Positions 41,979 to 52,118 are shown, counted from the stretch's first letter. The stretch: 64,000 nucleotides of DNA from CAIWHR01 sp963779805 (GCA_963779805.1 CAVZZN010000005.1:62001-126000); one strand, 5' to 3'. The notes: generated from the sequence alone by a model not told the origin. A program made the numbers and translations.

Positions 41979-43175
41979 GTGACCACGTGCGCGGTGATCG
42001 GCGGGGGTGTCGTCGGAGCGTGCATCGCGTACGAGCTCGCGACGCGTGGCCACCGCGTCACGCTGATCGAGCGCGACGCGCCGGGACGTGCGTGCAGCTC
42101 GGGCAACGCGGGGGCGCTCTCGGAGTGGTCCGTCGTGCCGCTTGCGATGCCGGGGATCCTGCGCAATGCCGCGGGCATGCTGCTCGATCCCGAGAGCCCG
42201 CTGTACCTGCCGGTCAGCTACATCCCGCGTGCGCTGCCGTGGCTCTTGAGCTTCGTCGCTGCGGCGAAGCCCGAGATCGTCGAGGCCACCGCGGCGAGGC
42301 TCGCGGCGCTCAACGCGGATGCGGGTCGATTGCACAGCGAGCTCGCCACGCGCATCGACGCACCGGAGCTCGTCGTGCGCACCGGTCATCTGTATCTCTA
42401 CCCGGACGAAGCGGCGCTGCAGAAGGACGCGCAGTCGTGGGCGCTGCGGGAACGGCGAGGCGCACGACCGCAGCGTCTCGATCGCGCCGGCATTCTCGCC
42501 CTCGAGCCGAACGTCGGGCCGCGGTACGGCATCGGCCTCCATCTCGCCGGGCAGGCGGTGGTCGTCAATCCGCAGCGCTACGTCGAGCGCATCGCGCAGG
42601 CGTTCATGTTCGCGGGGGGCACGCTGCTGCGCGAGCGCGCGCTCGGCCTGCGCCGGACGAGCGACGGCTGGCGCGTGAGCACGAACGCCGCCGCTCGCGA
42701 TGCCGAGCACGTGATCGTGGCGGCGGGTGCGTGGTCGAACGCACTGCTCGAGCCGCTGGGCGCCGGTGTCGCGCTCGAGAGCCAGCGCGGGTATCACGCG
42801 CAGTTCCACCGGTTGCCGCCGCCGATCTCGCGCGTGGTGGTGCTCGCCGATCGCAAGGCCTTCGTGACGCCGATGGAGCAGGGATTGCGCATCGCGGGCA
42901 CGGCGGAGTTCGGGGGCCTGCAGCGCGCGCCCGACATGCGCCGCGCGCGTCTGCTCGAGCGCTTCGCCCGCGAGACCTTTGCGGGGCTCGACGGCGCACG
43001 CGTCACGCACTGGATGGGCCATCGCCCGTGCATGCCCGATTCGGTGCCGCGCATCGGAGCGGTGCCGCGGCAGGCCGGGCTGTGGACCGCGGTCGGCCAC
43101 GGTCACCTCGGCATGACCCAGGCGCCCATGACCGCGCAGCGCGTTGCCGACGCGATCGACAATGCACGCGCGTGA
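41979..43175 (+). CDS. FAD-dependent D-amino acid dehydrogenase-like oxidoreductase (DadA family)
   Basis: 398 residues. The FAD-binding start is VIGGGVVGACIAYELATRGH with ACSSGNAGALSEWSVVPLAM, the DadA-type block. A second dinucleotide-associated motif is HVIVAAGAWSNALLEPLG and the C-terminal block is GHRPCMPDSVPRIGAV and GHGHLGMTQAPMTAQ. Such enzymes oxidise D-amino acids or related amines and feed electrons to the respiratory chain. Start is the GTG at 41979. The exact substrate is not known. Confidence 0.85.
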   Translation: MTTCAVIGGGVVGACIAYELATRGHRVTLIERDAPGRACSSGNAGALSEWSVVPLAMPGILRNAAGMLLDPESPLYLPVSYIPRALPWLLSFVAAAKPEIVEATAARLAALNADAGRLHSELATRIDAPELVVRTGHLYLYPDEAALQKDAQSWALRERRGARPQRLDRAGILALEPNVGPRYGIGLHLAGQAVVVNPQRYVERIAQAFMFAGGTLLRERALGLRRTSDGWRVSTNAAARDAEHVIVAAGAWSNALLEPLGAGVALESQRGYHAQFHRLPPPISRVVVLADRKAFVTPMEQGLRIAGTAEFGGLQRAPDMRRARLLERFARETFAGLDGARVTHWMGHRPCMPDSVPRIGAVPRQAGLWTAVGHGHLGMTQAPMTAQRVADAIDNARA

Positions 43176-43238
43176 TCCGCGATGGGTCTCGGTGTGCTCG
43201 GCGGCAGCGATGGGCGACATCGGCGGTGGGAGGACGAT

Positions 43239-45154
43239 TCATCCGTCCGCCTGCCGCGTCTCGAGCTCTTCCCACCGCGCGTACGCATGGGCCAGCACGC
43301 CTTCGCGCTCGGTCAACTTCGCCTGCAACGCCGCAACCTCGGCCGCGTGATCGCGGTACAGCGCCGGATCGGCAAAGCGCTCGCGCAGCGCTGCGACTTC
43401 CCGCTCGAGTGCCTCGATGCGCTCCGGCAAGGCTGCGAGCTCCTTCTGCTCGGGCAGCGTGAGGCCGCCGCGCGCCTTCGGTGAGGGCAGAGGGCGCGGG
43501 GCGGACGGCTTGCGCTCGCTGCGCGCACGTGCCGACTTCGGCCTCCGATTCGCGCTCGCGCGCCTGGTAGGCGGCCCAGTCGCTGTAGCCGCCGACGTAT
43601 TCGCGCAGCACGCCGTTGCCTTCGAACGCGATCGTCTCGGTGACGACGTTGTCGAGGAACGCGCGATCGTGGCTCACGAGGAACAGGGTCCCGGCGTAAT
43701 CCTGCAGCATCGCTTCCAGGAGCTCGAGCGTATCGATGTCGAGGTCGTTGGTGGGCTCGTCGAGCACGAGCACGTTGGCCGGTTGCGCGAACAGACGCGC
43801 GAGCAGCAGGCGATTGCGCTCGCCGCCCGAAAGCGAGCGCACCGGCGAGCGCGCGCGCTCGGGCGCGAACAGGAAATCGCCGAGATAGGTCATGACGTGC
43901 CGGCGGCCGCCTGCCGATCTCGACGAACTCGGAGCCGGGACTGATCGTGTCCGCAAGGGTCGCATCGGGATCGAGCGTTTCGCGCAGCTGATCGAAGTAG
44001 GCGACCTGCAGGTTCGTGCCGCGGCGCACGCGTCCTTCGTCGGGCTCGATCTCGCCCAGGATCAGCTTCAGCAGCGTGCTCTTGCCGGCACCGTTGGGTC
44101 CGATCAGCCCGATGCGGTCGCCGCGCAGGATGCGCGTGCTGAAGTCGCGGATGAGCACCCGCCCGCCGTAGCCCTTGCCGACGTGCTGCAGCTCGGCCAC
44201 GAGCCGCCCCGAGCGCTCCGCATCGTCGACCTGCAGGCTCACCTGCCCGAGGCGCTCGCGCCGCTCGGCGCGCGCACGACGCAGCGCGTCGAGCCGGCGC
44301 ACGCGACCTTCGTTGCGGGTGCGCCGCGCCTCGACGCCCTTGCGGATCCACACCTCCTCCTGCGCGAGCAGCTTGTCGAAGCGCGCGGTCGCGGCGGCTT
44401 CGTCGGCAAGCTCGGCTTCCTTGCGCGCCTGGTACTGCGCGAACGTGCCCGGATAGCTGCGCAGGCGGCCGCGATCGAGCTCGACGATGCGCGTCGCGAT
44501 CGCGTCGAGGAAGCGCCGGTCGTGGGTCACGCACACCACCGCGCCGGGATAGGCGTTCACGAGGCCTTCGAGCCACGTGATCGCGGCGATGTCGAGATGA
44601 TTGGTGGGCTCGTCGAGCAGCAGCACGTCGGGCTCGGCGGCGAGCGCCTGCGCGAGCGCAACGCGCTTCTTCCAGCCGCCGGACAGCGTCTCGATGCGTG
44701 CATCGGCCTGGAGCGCGAGGCGGGAGAGCACCGTGTCGATGCGGTGACCCAGTGTCCAGCCGTTCGCGTCGAGCTTGCCCTGCAGCGCGTCGACGCGCGC
44801 GTGCGCGGCAGGGTCGTCGGGTGCGTGCTCCAGCGCTGCCAGCGCGTCGTGATAGTCGCCGAGCACGCGCCCTTCGGGACCGAGCCCGAGCGCGACGGCT
44901 TCGTACACGGTGTGCCCGGGCTCGAGTTGCGGCTCCTGCTCGACGAGCGCGATGCGCACGTGCGGCGCGGCCCAGCGCTCGCCGTCGTCGAGGGTCGCGG
45001 TTCCGAGAAGCACGTGCAGCAGCGAAGACTTGCCCGTGCCGTTGCGCCCGATGAGCCCGAGGTGCTCGCGCGCATCGAGCAGGAACTCGGTGCCGTCCAG
45101 CAGTTGCCAGTGGCCGTAGGCGAGGCGCGCGCGGGTGAGGGTCAGGACAGGCAT
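43239..45154 (-). CDS. ABC-F family ATPase, Uup-like
   Basis: About 638 residues with two ABC domains and no membrane segment. Domain 1: LIGRNGTGKSSLLHVL, TLSGGWKKRVALAQAL, VLLLDEPTNHLDIAAITWLE. Domain 2: IGLIGPNGAGKSTLLKLILG, SLSGGERNRLLLARLF, VLVLDEPTNDLDIDTLELLE. The P-site linker (FDKLLAQEEVWIRKGVEARR) and a C-terminal coiled coil (RIEALEREVAALRERFADPA) match Uup. Frame breaks near 43908 and 43540 divide the sequence, with similarity continuous across both. Uup-type proteins act on ribosomes or DNA intermediates. Its ATG directly follows the stop of the upstream gene. Confidence 0.85.
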
Positions 45155-45895
45155 CTACCCTTGCGGCAGCGGTCCGCACCCGTTGGTGAGGCGAGCGTAT
45201 TCCTCCGGCGTGTCGAGCGCCGCCTGCCGTGCGCGCAGCTGCGCGTAATGCCGCTGGATGAATGCGTGCATGAACGATTGCAGACGTTGGCGCATGGCCG
45301 TCTGTGCCGCTGCTGCGTTGTGCGCATACACGACGTCGCTGCCCATCGCGCGCGGAAGCTCGTCGCGCATGCGCGACGCGACTTCACCGAGATACTCCCG
45401 GTACACGGCGACGTGCTTCATCTCGTGGGCGAGGATCGCCGGGCGGCGACACGGATCGTGCGCGAACTCCCGGGCGACGTAGACGGTCATGGGCGTCACC
45501 TTCAGGACCACCGTGACGCTCGGGCGGGAGCAGACGCCGCCGTGCGGATCCTCGAGGCCCTTGCTTTCGAGCGTCGACTCGTACCCAAGCTGGCCTTTGG
45601 TGAGGCCGATGGTGCGCTGGCGGTCCGAGGGACCGTCGTTCATGCGCGAGAGGGAGCGCAGCGACACGCTGTCGTCCTCGCTGTAGCTGACAGGCAGGGC
45701 GATCACGTCGAACCGGGGCGGGGGCAGGGCTTCGCAACGCGATTCGAAGGAGGCGAAGGGGTTGCGGAAGAGGCCGGCGGCGGCGTCGGGCGCCCCCGTC
45801 AGGACGAGCGCGCTCACGAGGATGCACTCGAGGCGGGTGCGCCGGGCCGGGCGCGCGCGGGTCATGGCGAAGGGACCGGGGAAAAGAAAAGACAT
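45155..45895 (-). CDS. Exported protein with HExxH-like HEMKH motif
   Basis: 246 residues from ATG 45895, or 236 from 45865, which begins a better signal peptide (LECILVSALVLTGAPDAAAG). The mature part has ILAHEMKHVAVYREYLGE, an HExxH-type zinc site with a possible third ligand downstream, and two cysteine pairs (GGVCSRP ... HDPCRRPA). I infer a secreted zinc-dependent hydrolase of unknown family; DUF922-type proteins share this feature. It is immediately upstream of the ABC-F gene. Confidence 0.6.
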   Translation of the reverse strand: MSFLFPGPFAMTRARPARRTRLECILVSALVLTGAPDAAAGLFRNPFASFESRCEALPPPRFDVIALPVSYSEDDSVSLRSLSRMNDGPSDRQRTIGLTKGQLGYESTLESKGLEDPHGGVCSRPSVTVVLKVTPMTVYVAREFAHDPCRRPAILAHEMKHVAVYREYLGEVASRMRDELPRAMGSDVVYAHNAAAAQTAMRQRLQSFMHAFIQRHYAQLRARQAALDTPEEYARLTNGCGPLPQG

Positions 45896-45984
45896 TCCGT
45901 GCCGTTAAACGAAAGAGGTGGCGGTGCGCACGCGGGTCGGCCCGCTTGCGCGTGCCCCAGCCGCAAAGATCGCCTGGAGTCTGG

Positions 45985-46893
45985 ATGGCCAAATGTCACA
46001 TCTGCGGGCAGCCGACGGATAGCGGGTCCGTCTGTCGGCACTGCCGCGCCGCGCTCGCCCGCCTGCGCGAGCGAACCGCCCCTGCGCATGGCGACGGTCG
46101 GCCGGCGCTCGCCCTGGCCGGCGCCAGCGTCGGTGGCGGCACCGCCTCGACCGCCGGCCCGGCGATGGGCACGGGCAGGAGCTTCCTGAACCGGCGGAAG
46201 GAGCTCGCGGCGGCGGTGGCTGCGAGAACCGCCGCCACGCCCGAACCGGCGTCGGGCTCGCGCTCGACGCGGTGGTTCCCCGTGGTCGGCATGGGGCTGC
46301 TGGTCGTCATCGGTGCAGTGGCGGTCTATCAGCTGGTCGACTCCGGCTCGACGCCGGTCCCGGTCTCTGCGGTGGCGCTGCCAGCCGAACCGCCGGCCCC
46401 GCCAGCGGCTGTCCGTGTGCTGGAAATGCCCGAACCCGTGCCCGCGGCGGTCCCGGAAGCGCTGGCGGAGGCGCCGAAGGGCGCCCAGCCTCCGATGCCG
46501 GCCCAGATTCCGACGCCCGCCCACACTCCGACGACCGTCGCGATACCCAGACGCGCCCCGTTACGCCCTGCACCGGAGACCGAGGCTGCGCGCAACGCGG
46601 ACGACGTGCACGCGACTCGTCCGCCTCCGCCTGCTCCGCGACTCGCAGCCAGGGCAGACAGTCCCGCGGCTGTCGCGACGGCCCAACCCGTTTCCGCACC
46701 GATGCCCGTGCCCGCAGCAGCGGCGCCCAAGGGACGCTGGGAGCGCATGGACGCTGCACTGGAAGAGTGCTCGCGGCGCGAGTTCCTGGGCCGGCTGATC
46801 TGCCGCGAAAAGGCGCGGCTGGAATATTGCGAAGGGCAGTGGGGCAAGGTGGACCGCTGCCCGGGTTCGACGCCGATCGATCGCGGCGGCTGA
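45985..46893 (+). CDS. Zinc-ribbon, single-TM, proline-rich protein of unknown function
   Basis: 302 residues in three parts: an N-terminal zinc ribbon (CHICGQPTDSGSVCRHCRAA), a membrane helix near 96-115 (WFPVVGMGLLVVIGAVAVYQ), a 120-residue Pro/Ala/Val linker, and a conserved-looking cysteine tail (EECSRREFLGRLICREKARL then YCEGQWGKVDRCPG). The zinc ribbon would be cytosolic and the cysteine tail periplasmic. Unrecognised; the cysteine-tail style is common in betaproteobacterial proteins of unknown function. Confidence 0.65.
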   Translation: MAKCHICGQPTDSGSVCRHCRAALARLRERTAPAHGDGRPALALAGASVGGGTASTAGPAMGTGRSFLNRRKELAAAVAARTAATPEPASGSRSTRWFPVVGMGLLVVIGAVAVYQLVDSGSTPVPVSAVALPAEPPAPPAAVRVLEMPEPVPAAVPEALAEAPKGAQPPMPAQIPTPAHTPTTVAIPRRAPLRPAPETEAARNADDVHATRPPPPAPRLAARADSPAAVATAQPVSAPMPVPAAAAPKGRWERMDAALEECSRREFLGRLICREKARLEYCEGQWGKVDRCPGSTPIDRGG

Positions 46894-46929
46894 GCACCCG
46901 GCAGCGCACGAGGGCTTACGCGGCGCGAT

Positions 46930-46951
46930 GGCCGTCCCTCTCGGGACGGCC
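46930..46951. terminator. Hairpin between convergent genes
   Basis: Nine-base arms GGCCGTCCC and GGGACGGCC around TCTC, followed on the plus strand by a C-run. It lies between the zinc-ribbon gene end (46893) and the SDR end (47113). The long region otherwise shows nothing I can name. Confidence 0.5.
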
Positions 46952-47112
46952 CCCCCTTGCTACGCGCGATGACACGAATGCAAAGTTCATGTCACTGGCC
47001 CGCATTCTAGCGGGAAGCCGTCGGCTGCGACCTGCGCGAGCCCCGCAGTTCCGCGCTTTGGAACGGCGGGTGTTGTAAACGCGCACGCGGTTCGGCGACC
47101 GTGCCGCGTGCT

Positions 47113-47872
47113 TCAGCCTCGGCCCACGAACGGCATCTTGGTCGCCATGATCGTCATGAACTGCACGTTGGCGTCGAGCGGCAGCTCGGCCATGTAGAGC
47201 ACGGCGCTCGCCACGTGCGCGACGTCCATCAGCGGCTCGATCGCGATCTCGCCATTGGCCTGCGGCACGCCCTTGGCCATGCGTGCCGCCATCTCGGTCG
47301 CGGCGTTGCCGATGTCGATCTGGCCGCAGGCGATGTCGTACTTGCGGCAATCGAGCGACGTCGACTTGGTGAGCCCGGTGATCGCGTGCTTCGTCGCCGT
47401 GTACGGCGCCGAGTTCGGACGCGGTGCGTGCGCCGAGATCGAGCCGTTGTTCACGATGCGTCCGCCGCGCGGCTGCTGATCGCGCATCACGCGGATCGCC
47501 TCCTGCGTGCACAGGAACGCACCGGTGAGATTGATCGATACCACGTTCTGCCATTGCTCGAACGTGAGATCCTCGAGCGCGACGCCCGGTGCGTTCACGC
47601 CCGCGTTGTTGAACAGGAAATCGAGGCGCCCGAACGCTTCCACCGTGCGCGCGAAGAGCGCCTTCACCGATGCCGGGTCCGCGACGTTGGCGGGAACGGC
47701 GAGTGCGCGCGCACCGGCATCGCCGGCCTCCGCGACGGTGGCCTGCAACGCCGTCCGCGCGCCGACCCGCGAGCGCCACCCGATAGCCCGCGCGCAGCAT
47801 GGCAAGCGCCACTGCCTTGCCGATCCCCGATCCCGCGCCGGTCACGATGGCGCTCTTCCCGCGTTCCTGCAT
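47113..47872 (-). CDS. Short-chain dehydrogenase/reductase
   Basis: About 252 residues. The NAD(P) motif TGAGSGIGKAVALAML opens the protein; NNAGVNAPG, GSISAHAPRPN and the catalytic YTATKHAITGLTK follow. The first 40 residues are one frame away from the rest, joined near 47765. It is a classical SDR with an atypical C-terminus (GNAATEMAARMAKGVPQANG) lacking an obvious substrate hint. It is convergent with the zinc-ribbon gene. Confidence 0.82.
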
Positions 47873-47955
47873 TTCGGCCCTCCCTCGTCCGACTCCCGTG
47901 TCGAGCGGTCGATGTTACCGCATGCGCGTGGCCGGTCGCGCGGCGGTCGCTGCAG

Positions 47956-48540
47956 CTAGAAGCAGAGGCTGCCGAACGAGTGGTGGCCCCAGCCGCCGGC
48001 ACAGATCGAAACGCGCGGCACCCAGTAAGGGCCGGGACCCCAGTACGGCCGCGGGTAATACGGGTCGTAGGCGTAGTACGGCGGCGGCGCAACGTATTCG
48101 CGACGCACGACCACCGGCGGCTCCGGCGGCGCGAGCCCCGCGATCTGGCGCGCGAGCTGCCAGCGGCGCCACGACAGGAGCTTCGCGGCTTCCTGCTCGG
48201 TGATCTGCCCCCGCGCGACGCGATCGTCCACCTCGCGGCGATAGCTCGAGAGCTCGCGCTCGAGATTGGCTTCCTGCTCCGCGCTGAGCGCCGGCAGCGG
48301 CGGCGGCGTATTCGGATCGGGCAGCGGCGCATTGCCCGGATAGGGCGAGGGTGCATTGCCCGAATAGGGCGCGACGTTGCCCGGATAGGTCGCCGCATTG
48401 CCGGGGTACGACCCGGCGCTGTCGGGATACGGCGCGGGCGTGCCGGGCGGCGGCACGGCCGGATACGACTGCGCGAAGGCGGCGCCGCCGGCACCCGCCA
48501 GAGCACCGGCCACGACCAGCGCAACGAGAGTCCTGTTCAT
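47956..48540 (-). CDS. Exported protein with YPGN repeats
   Basis: 194 residues. Signal peptide (LVALVVAGALAGAGGAAFAQ), then five or so tandem YPGN/YSGN repeats (SYPGNAATYPGNVAPYSGN), a helical middle segment (LSAEQEANLERELSSYRREV ... AAKLLSWRRWQLARQI) and a tyrosine/proline-rich C-terminus (YYAYDPYYPRPYWGPGPYW). It is probably an envelope or surface protein. Not recognised. Confidence 0.6.
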   Translation of the reverse strand: MNRTLVALVVAGALAGAGGAAFAQSYPAVPPPGTPAPYPDSAGSYPGNAATYPGNVAPYSGNAPSPYPGNAPLPDPNTPPPLPALSAEQEANLERELSSYRREVDDRVARGQITEQEAAKLLSWRRWQLARQIAGLAPPEPPVVVRREYVAPPPYYAYDPYYPRPYWGPGPYWVPRVSICAGGWGHHSFGSLCF

Positions 48541-48657
48541 GAGTTCCTCCACATTCCCGGACAACGCGGAACGGCGAGGCTGCGTTGACCGCGTGCGCGA
48601 ACGTGTCGCCGGCCGTGTCGCCGACCATCTCACGCGCCGCGGTGGGCCTCGAGGCGA

Positions 48658-49860
48658 TCATAACGCGCGAGGCGCGGAAAGCAGTCGCATCCACATCGCC
48701 ACGACGGCCAGCGTGCCGACCCCGCCCAGCACGACGGCGCGGACGGTGCCGAACCATTCGGCGGTCACGCCGGACTCGAATTCGCCGAGCTGATTGGAGG
48801 CGCCGATGAACATGGTGTTCACGGCGTTGACGCGGCCGCGCATGTTGTCCGGCGTGCCGAGCTGCACGATCGACGAGCGGATCACGACGCTCACCATGTC
48901 GGCTGCGCCCATCAGCGCGAGCATGGCGATCGACAGCGCAAACGACGTCGACACTCCGAACGCGAGCGTCGCCGCGCCATAGATCGCGACGGCCGCGAAC
49001 ATCGTGCGCCCCACGCGACCACCGAGCGGATGACGCGCGAGCCACAACGCCATGGCGAGCGCGCCGACCGCCGTCGCGGAGCGCAACGCGCCGAGCCCCC
49101 AGGAGCCGGTGTGCAGGATGTCGCGCGCGTAGATCGGCAGCAGGGCCGTGGCCCCGCCGAGCAGCACCGCCACGAAGTCGAGCGAGATCACGCCGAGCAT
49201 GACCGGGTGCGAGCGTATGAACGCGATGCCGGCGAACAGCGACGCGAGCGTAGGCGGCTCGCGCTCGGGCGGTGCGTGATCGAGCCGGATGCCGAGCATC
49301 AGCACGACGCCTGCGACGTAGAGCACGGCGCACGCGAGGTAGACCGTGGCCGGACCGAGCGCGAACATCATGCCGCCCACGGCAGGGCCGGCGATGACCG
49401 CGATCTGCGTGGCCGTCGCGCTCGACGCGATGGCGCGTCCCAGCTCGCGCGTGGGCACGAGCGCGGGCAGCAGCGCCTGCAGCGCGGGATTCTGGAACGC
49501 GCGGGCTGCGCCGATCACGAACACGGTCGCGAAGATCGTGCGCGGCCCGATCGCATCCAGCCAGCTCAGCGCTGCCAGCGCGAGCGAGGCGATCGCGCCG
49601 ATGACCATGGTCACCGCGCCGATGCGGCGCCGATCGTAGCGATCGGCCACGTGCCCCACGATCAGCACGAGCACGATGGACGGCAGGAACTGCGAGAGGC
49701 CGATGAGTCCGAGATCGAGCGCGCTGCTCGTGAGCTCGTACAGGTGCCAGCCCACCGCCACCGACAGCATCTGGTAGGCGCCCATCGTGGCGATGCGCGC
49801 GAGCCAGAAGCGCGCGAACACGCCATGGCGCAGCACGGAATCGGCGGGAAGCAAGGCCAA
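48658..49860 (-). CDS. MFS transporter (EntS-like, MFS_3)
   Basis: 400 residues with about 12 helices. Landmarks are ARFWLARIATMGAYQMLSVA, GHVADRYDRRRIGAVTMVIG, IFATVFVIGAARAFQNPALQ and AADMVSVVIRSSIVQLGTPD, in the style of enterobactin-exporter-like MFS proteins. The listed start is a TTG at 49860; an ATG in another frame about 50 bases upstream hints at one lost or gained base near the start. Substrate unknown. Confidence 0.75.
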   Translation of the reverse strand: MALLPADSVLRHGVFARFWLARIATMGAYQMLSVAVGWHLYELTSSALDLGLIGLSQFLPSIVLVLIVGHVADRYDRRRIGAVTMVIGAIASLALAALSWLDAIGPRTIFATVFVIGAARAFQNPALQALLPALVPTRELGRAIASSATATQIAVIAGPAVGGMMFALGPATVYLACAVLYVAGVVLMLGIRLDHAPPEREPPTLASLFAGIAFIRSHPVMLGVISLDFVAVLLGGATALLPIYARDILHTGSWGLGALRSATAVGALAMALWLARHPLGGRVGRTMFAAVAIYGAATLAFGVSTSFALSIAMLALMGAADMVSVVIRSSIVQLGTPDNMRGRVNAVNTMFIGASNQLGEFESGVTAEWFGTVRAVVLGGVGTLAVVAMWMRLLSAPRAL

Positions 49861-49997
49861 GCTCGCCGCCGCGGGCTTGGCACCCGGGCGCTCGTCAGCG
49901 AAGGAGCGCCATTATCCCGGTCAATGCACGCCGCGCGAAGCGTGCGCGCGAATTTCGTGACTGCGAGTGGACGCCGCGTCGACGCGGGCTTGCGTGC

Positions 49998-50352
49998 TCA
50001 GCGCTTCGGCCGCGACGCCTGCGGCCGGGCGGGCGGCGTGCCCTGGCTCACCTGCGACATCGGTGTGATGCCCTCGACCACGCTCTCGATCGAGAGATCG
50101 CGGTTGCCCGCCTCGCCGAAGCGGAACTCGACCTCGGGGCACTTATCGAAGTCGACGAACATGAGGTAGTCGCCGCGTGCGCGCAGGGCCTCGCGCGCCT
50201 GGTCGCCGTCCATGCTCATGTCGACGGGCGGGAGCGTGCTGCGATAGATCACGTTGTCGCTGCGATCGAAGAGCTGATAGCACGTGAATGCCTGTGCGCC
50301 CGCGCTGTACGCGGCGATGAGCGGCGGTGATGAACGCAAGGTACGGGCGCAT
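49998..50352 (-). CDS. Small exported protein of unknown function
   Basis: About 117 residues. The start ATG at 50352 has AGGAGA upstream and gives MRPYLAFITA, which joins a second frame near 50326 (LIAAYSAGAQAFTCYQLFDR). Removing one base creates a normal signal peptide. The mature part contains CYQLFDRSDNVIYRST and FDKCPEVEFRFGE, a small beta-rich domain with two cysteines, and a proline/arginine tail. Not recognised. Divergent from the Nudix gene. Confidence 0.55.
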
Positions 50353-50495
50353 CGCATATCTCCTGTCGGCTCCGGTGTGTGCTGAATCGCGTGCATCGCG
50401 CGCACGACGGTTACGGAGCGTGCGGATTATGCTACGCGTAAACATCGCCCATCGTGTGTTCGCGTGCACGTCGTCGTCTACAGCCGGAGCGTCGA

Positions 50496-50966
50496 GTGAG
50501 TGCAAGGATCAGCGCCGGACTGCTGGTGTATCGGCGCCGCGATGCAATTATCGAGGTGCTGCTCGTGCATCCCGGCGGTCCGTACTGGCGCAACAAGGAT
50601 GCGGGGGCCTGGTCCATTCCGAAGGGCGAGGCCGATCGCGGCGAAGATCTGCTCGCGGCGGCGCGGCGCGAGTTCCTCGAGGAGACGGGGTTCGCGCTCG
50701 CGGGCGACACCATCGCGCTCGCTCCGGTGCGCCAGCGCAGCGGCAAGCTCGTGCACGCCTGGGCGCTCGAAGGCGATCTCGACCCGGCCGCAATCGTGAG
50801 CAACGCGGTCGAAGTCGAATGGCCGCCGCGCTCCGGCACGCTGCAGGCGTTTCCGGAGGTCGATCGCGCGGCATGGTTCGAGCTCGAGGAAGCGGCGCGG
50901 CGCATCCTGCCGGCGCAGCAACCGCTGCTGCGCGAGCTTGCTGCCCATCTCGCCGGCACCGGGTGA
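50496..50966 (+). CDS. Nudix hydrolase
   Basis: 156 residues. The Nudix box is GEADRGEDLLAAARREFLEE followed by TG, fitting Gx5Ex7REUxEExGU. The preceding SIPKGEADRG and GKLVHAWALEGD match the DUF-like Nudix group that includes bacterial NTP-diphosphatases with short inserts. The GTG at 50496 has GGAG just upstream. It hydrolyses nucleoside diphosphate derivatives; the substrate is unknown. Confidence 0.85.
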   Translation: MSARISAGLLVYRRRDAIIEVLLVHPGGPYWRNKDAGAWSIPKGEADRGEDLLAAARREFLEETGFALAGDTIALAPVRQRSGKLVHAWALEGDLDPAAIVSNAVEVEWPPRSGTLQAFPEVDRAAWFELEEAARRILPAQQPLLRELAAHLAGTG

Positions 50967-51106
50967 CATCGCGCGCGTTGCCGGGCGCGGCGGCCCCCGT
51001 TGCGTGCGCGACCGGTGCACTACATCGCACAGCGCGGCGGTTGGGCGCGCCGGATCGGCGGTTGACGCTGCCTGCGCGGAAGCCGCCGCAAGCAGCCGCG
51101 TCCGCT

Positions 51107-51523
51107 TCACTCCGTGCCGCTGATGCGGCGCCGGCCCGCCTTGGTCTCGCCGCGGCGGAGCTTCGATTCGATCCGTCGCCGCTGCGAGCTCGCCGTCGGC
51201 CGCGTGGGCTTGCGCGGGGGCGCTACCGTCGCGGCTTTGCGCACCAGCGCATGCAGCCGCGCGATCGCGTCCTCGCGATTGCGCTCCTGCGTGCGATGGC
51301 GCTGCGCCTTGATGACGACCACGCCTTCCGCGCTGACGCGCTGATCGCGCAGCTCGAGCAGGCGCGCCTTGACGTCCTCGGGCAGCGAGGAGGCGCGGAT
51401 GTCGAACCGCACCTGCACCGCGCTCGAGACCTTGTTGACGTTCTGACCGCCCGCGCCCTGCGCGCGAATGGCGGTCCATTCGATCTCGCTTTCGGGAATG
51501 GCGATGGCGGGGGGTTCGCTCAC
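51107..51523 (-). CDS. arfB: Alternative ribosome-rescue factor B
   Basis: 138 residues. The catalytic loop is RAQGAGGQNVNKVSSAVQV with the GGQ that triggers peptidyl-tRNA hydrolysis. The C-terminal basic tail (RRRIESKLRRGETKAGRRR) fits the mRNA channel. This is the short YaeJ/ArfB form, not a full release factor. It rescues ribosomes stalled without a stop codon. Confidence 0.92.
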   Translation of the reverse strand: MSEPPAIAIPESEIEWTAIRAQGAGGQNVNKVSSAVQVRFDIRASSLPEDVKARLLELRDQRVSAEGVVVIKAQRHRTQERNREDAIARLHALVRKAATVAPPRKPTRPTASSQRRRIESKLRRGETKAGRRRISGTE

Positions 51524-51551
51524 GCGCGTTCCTCTCGCAGGGCACCGGCGT

Positions 51552-52118
51552 TCACAGGCTGAACGGCACCGGCGCGACCCCGAACAGCACGCGGTGCAGG
51601 AGCATCACGACGACGGCGACGACGATGCCACCCGCGATCGCCATGATGTCGTAGCGCGCATTGGGCTCGTACGCGGGCGCGCCGCCGCGTGCGTAGGACG
51701 AAACGAGATCGACGAGCGACCAGGCGAGGAAGCTCCCGAAGAGCACGGTGCCGCGCAGATCGCCGTTGGCGAGCAGATGCACGCCGGACCAGAGCGCAAC
51801 GCCGATCACCATCGGATGACGCAGCATCTGGCGGATGTGACCGCGCATGTGCGAGGCGGCGAGCAGGACGAATGCGATCGTCACCGCGAGCGGCGCCGCG
51901 TGCACCGCGCCGATGTAGGGCGCGAACAGGCGCGGCCCGGGGCTCGCCACGACGTAGCCGATGACGACGAGCAGCAGTCCGGCAAGCGCGACGGCCGCGA
52001 ACATCCCGCGATAGCGGCGTTCGCCCAACGCGTCCGCCGACGCGCGCCGCAGCGCAGGCAGTGCGGGAACGAGGTGCATGCCGAGGAAGAGGACGAGTCC
52101 GGCGATCAGCAGGGGCAT
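51552..52118 (-). CDS. NnrU family membrane protein
   Basis: 188 residues from ATG 52118 (MPLLIAGLVLFLGMHLVPAL). Five or so hydrophobic segments, with RMFAAVALAGLLLV-type helix 2 and HMRGHIRQMLRHPMVIGVAL, the NnrU signature. NnrU is linked to denitrification and nitrite/NO handling in some species; here no denitrification genes are adjacent. It is 28 bases upstream of arfB on the same strand. Confidence 0.82.
   Translation of the reverse strand: MPLLIAGLVLFLGMHLVPALPALRRASADALGERRYRGMFAAVALAGLLLVVIGYVVASPGPRLFAPYIGAVHAAPLAVTIAFVLLAASHMRGHIRQMLRHPMVIGVALWSGVHLLANGDLRGTVLFGSFLAWSLVDLVSSYARGGAPAYEPNARYDIMAIAGGIVVAVVVMLLHRVLFGVAPVPFSL

Noticed and set aside
46930..46951. This hairpin as a further member of the dispersed palindrome families
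   Set aside because: Its arms (GGCCGTCCC) share no core with families A, B or C, so it is treated as an ordinary terminator-like hairpin.
48320..48420. Repeated motif at 48320-48420 as a CRISPR or satellite
   Set aside because: The repeat is in frame in an exported protein and codes for YPGN units of about 5 to 9 residues.
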